Of a DNA stretch of 64,000 bases, positions 62,701 to 64,000 are shown in pieces. Numbering within the stretch: position 1 is the stretch's first letter; each line of letters starts with the position of its first letter. The position numbers were made by a program, and so were the translations under genes. The DNA is taken from assembly GCA_900538555.1 (NCBI GenBank), contig UPYI01000001.1, positions 248,001 through 312,000 on the forward strand, in the 5' to 3' direction. A model generated the notes under the pieces. That model was given only the letters and a program-made list of their open reading frames with translations. It did no database searches and had not been told where the DNA came from. This DNA comes from an uncultured Porphyromonadaceae bacterium (lineage in GTDB: Bacteria > Bacteroidota > Bacteroidia > Bacteroidales > Barnesiellaceae).

Positions 62701-63388
62701 AATGGGAGCTATCCCCGCCATCTTCGCCGTTTACAACATGTACGACGCCAACGGTTATCCGATGAATACGACATCTATCGAAGACTACGAATATACGGAC
62801 AACGGTACGGTTGTAAAAGGCAAAGCTAAAAACAGCCTGACCGACGAAGAGGCTGCCGCATATACGATGACTGCCGTATTTGAAGGAGACAAGAGCGACG
62901 CTGTTACCGGTTACTGGAATCCGGCTCCGATGGTGGAAAAAACATCTGTTCCGGCAATCAGCAGTACGAAAGGCAGCACGACATTCTCGTGGGAAGCCGA
63001 TCCGTATGCTATCTGCTACGTAGTGACCGTAAACGGCAAAGTAGCCGGATTTACGACCGAAACTTCGTACACGGCTAATCTGAACGACATCGTCAGCGTA
63101 CAATCGGTTAATGAATTCGGTGCCCTGAGCGAACCTTCCGCAAACTTTACCGTAGGCGGCGGATCGAGCAGCGTCAGCGAAGTTGCCGATGCCCATATCA
63201 CGATCGACGGTAACCGCGGCTATATCTCTGTACGCGGTATCGAAGAGGCAACCGTTGTCGAAGTGTACAACCTTGCCGGTGCATTGGTAGAATCGATGAA
63301 AGTAAGCCGTAACATCTCCATTGCCATGCCTGCCGGAAACTACCTCGTGAAAGCCGGTGCCGCCAGTGCCAAAGTAGTGGTAAGATAA
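59711..63388 (+). CDS. Secreted multi-domain pectin methylesterase (CE8), paralogue B
   Basis: A 1225-residue paralogue of the preceding enzyme. Modules: signal peptide (about 1-25); an N-terminal beta-sandwich (about 26-205) that replaces the beta-helix of paralogue A; InlB-like repeats (about 220-365, FVKWVDENN and FCNWADD); a beta domain; Big_5-type Ig domain (about 580-675); CE8 helix (about 686-1003) with QEAINAVPSDNAAPW, SYQDTYLS, GAVDFIYGGGD and FGRPWQNAPKTVF; a fibronectin-like domain (about 1076-1148); and the C-terminal sorting-type domain (about 1157-1225) ending AKVVVR. The two Asp and Arg of CE8 are retained, so activity is expected. Last of the three pectin genes. Confidence 0.9.
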   Translation: MKNNKNLFRMCAALLLGASPLFATAQTFNNEAVTATWPLSTGVIETATVSLDGAFTNTMFEMGKDVTDKGLKAYGGVTFNCFQPASKQSGATAGHEISFTLTPSKGLTFTPGNVTFKAMKNGTGGGIIDVVFRSADGSERELQTGIEPNRNNNNNPVSEFTVPVTDATALSETSTIVFYIYNLDNKNIGISDVTIDGTINGTAASVTKYTLTTGAMPGEEAGNVTVKPAGTSFDEGTSITVTAEQNFGFRFVKWVDENNTEVSTANPYTFDIAKNTTLNAVFEAVTTYAFSTRCINDFEMPFGSITLSPEPTNGRYEAGTEVTVTANETPVARFCNWADDFENSNLTVPTRTVTVTSDMEIVANYTIEDFIVVFNADKEEAYANRGSYPFAAAYTWDNERNANACVVKVSDNTVLKGNGSCPVIRLRKNAVTSTVSGLFINGYRSTDIAFQTQFSTVGFTSARFTGTLIAKNAATCEWQVLYSLNGTDFNPVLFNEAPLIIETATSGVSVDFDLPEEAIGQPTVFIRFTGYGDAIFSEEGKYPFNQLDEESGLNYCTNSEAGLGNVFVFGSPIIEDDNIAPEVKNIAPANQATGVSSSGKIMITFNERISAGSGEAVLSAANGDRIVLEPTYGSSSVSFRYNNLAYATTYTLNIPSGYVTDRSGNNAPAIESTFTVMERNKPAARVFNAIVDGSLEASIAPSADAIGQYKTIQEAINAVPSDNAAPWLIFVKEGYYNDLNHLSFPTGKYSNGTDGSTDASEDSRIVLVNKPFVHLIGQDVNKVTIAQDRVSGGAATYPDMPWYNVAEGATLVVTANDFYCENITIDNEWWTKKKEEGPQALALYVEADRAVFNNCRIRSYQDTYLSSKTGNQNSGNQQPHFYDRQFMNNCFIEGAVDFIYGGGDVYFDNCTLNIVRESGGYIVAPCHYADLKDQGGNVTEVRTRYGYVFKNTTITAPAGKEATTQVYFGRPWQNAPKTVFIDTECRIKTYDGLWYYRMGAIPAIFAVYNMYDANGYPMNTTSIEDYEYTDNGTVVKGKAKNSLTDEEAAAYTMTAVFEGDKSDAVTGYWNPAPMVEKTSVPAISSTKGSTTFSWEADPYAICYVVTVNGKVAGFTTETSYTANLNDIVSVQSVNEFGALSEPSANFTVGGGSSSVSEVADAHITIDGNRGYISVRGIEEATVVEVYNLAGALVESMKVSRNISIAMPAGNYLVKAGAASAKVVVR

Positions 63389-63404
63389 AAATAGCATTTC
63401 ATAC

Positions 63405-63445
63405 AAAAAGAAAGCGAGCCGAATGATTCGGTCCGCTTTCTTTTT
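63405..63445 (+). terminator. Terminator of methylesterase B
   Basis: A perfect 12-bp outer stem (63405-63416 with 63434-63445) plus an inner CCGAAT/ATTCGG dyad, ending in CTTTCTTTTT. Confidence 0.9.
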
Positions 63446-63507
63446 ATAAATAAGTTAATTGAGATTACTTTCCGGTGATACAGTTCCAATACATAAAGGT
63501 AAAGTCA

Positions 63508-63625
63508 TAATGTCCAACCGGCTGTGTCGCCATCGGAATTCGGGCTAAGTCGTTTACGCCAGTAAACTCCTGTCGTCCTCATCCCCGGCGCCTTGCAATC
63601 TTAGAGATTCTAACGCACCGACAAT
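63508..63625. repeat. GGCTAAGTC intergenic repeat, copy 3, with terminator-tail segment
   Basis: Copy 3 of the element at 6567 and 51920: CCATCGGAATTCGGGCTA, with the dyad GTTTAC-N4-GTAAAC (63551-63566). About 45 bp further is ATTCTAACGCACCGA, the segment that flanks terminators at 22490 and 37785. Here the hairpin normally beside it is not intact. Confidence 0.6.
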
Positions 63626-63646
63626 ACCCCGACATACCTTCGACAA

Positions 63647-64000
63647 TCAGAAGCGCTTGGCAATTTCATCGGTAGAGATCACCGTGAATACAGCCTTTCC
63701 GTCGGCTGTATAACGGGGCGTTTCGAGTTGCAGCAGATCCCCTGCCAGCCGTTCCATTTCGACCGGCGACAAAAGCTGTCCTACGGGTATTGCAGCGGCT
63801 TCCGCCAATACCATAGCCATCCGTTCCTGCACATCGGATAGAGCATCTCCGCTTCCTTTGCCCGAAGCGGATTCGATAATCTGATCGACCAATTGCTGTA
63901 CATTCACACCTTCGATACCGGAAGGCACTCCATTGACAGCATACGAGTACTGTCCCATATCGGACAATTCGAAACCCAAAGCCGACAGTTCTTCGGTAAC
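63647..64000 (-). CDS. mutL: DNA mismatch repair protein MutL, C-terminal fragment at window edge
   Basis: The last 117 residues of MutL, running off the right edge; the ATPase domain is outside the window. The pattern ELSALGFELSDMGQYSYAVNGVPSGIEGVNVQQLVDQII, then AEAAAIPVGQLLSPVEMERLAGDLLQLETPRYTADGKAVF and the C-terminal DEIAKRF, matches the dimerisation domain of Bacteroidales MutL. No frameshift is seen. Whether the endonuclease motif is present cannot be judged from this fragment. Confidence 0.88.
   Translation of the reverse strand, partial: VTEELSALGFELSDMGQYSYAVNGVPSGIEGVNVQQLVDQIIESASGKGSGDALSDVQERMAMVLAEAAAIPVGQLLSPVEMERLAGDLLQLETPRYTADGKAVFTVISTDEIAKRF

Overview
The window is a stretch of Bacteroidales chromosome. 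The evidence is a SusR/SusA/SusB starch locus, a 308-residue NusB, a BamD-RpoZ pair, an SPOR-type amidase, a PUR-family protein, and many promoters of the Bacteroidetes type (TTTG or TTG, 19-23 nt, TAnnTTTG). A Barnesiella- or Coprobacter-like gut organism is my guess; the sequence alone does not settle the genus. No phage, insertion sequence, CRISPR array, tRNA or rRNA gene was seen.

Layout. 1-5.5 kb: a starch locus, with susB (cut by the left edge) and susA on the minus strand and a SusR-like membrane regulator divergent from them. 5.6-14.1 kb: nitroreductase, dnaA, an MCE protein, a cell-wall amidase, a GldB-like lipoprotein, aroE and a LysR regulator. 14.2-17.5 kb: YeiH exporter and ComEC. 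17.5-23.8 kb: minus-strand housekeeping genes (DUF5606, coaE, YbbR, yajC, nusB, rpoZ, bamD) with a PUR gene on plus. 23.9-27.2 kb: a translationally coupled glycosyltransferase / radical SAM / glycosyltransferase operon. 27.6-37.7 kb: a plus-strand run (PspC, uvrB, fhs, ygiQ, PH-domain protein, S9 peptidase, FetAB-like ABC exporter). 37.8-44.7 kb: a TetR-headed RND efflux operon ending in a PII-like gene. 45.3-51.9 kb: malic enzyme, a polytopic membrane protein and a prolyl oligopeptidase. 52.7-63.4 kb: three large secreted pectin-active proteins (a PL1 pectate lyase and two pectin methylesterases) sharing exchangeable modules and a T9SS-like C-terminal domain. The right edge cuts mutL.

The most unusual thing is not a gene. 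A family of short intergenic repeats (about 69-92 bp, in tandem runs of up to five) occurs at about ten places. Most units carry a promoter-like pair (TTTG or TTG, usually 20 nt, then TATATTTG or TATCTTTG). Each typical unit has two small inverted repeats, one around the -7 element and one near the -33 element. The arms differ in sequence between copies but stay complementary. Most arrays sit directly before a gene they could drive (susR, the nitroreductase, the GldB-like gene, yajC, the PUR gene, malic enzyme, a membrane protein). A few are orphans or point antisense. Two arrays flank nusB as inverted repeats, and one array supplies the stop codon of aroE.

Other regulatory sites can be read directly: a 14-bp box at the same distance from the -7 elements of susA and susB (candidate SusR site), a 10-bp-arm palindrome at the TetR promoter, and a LysR-type dyad before yeiH.
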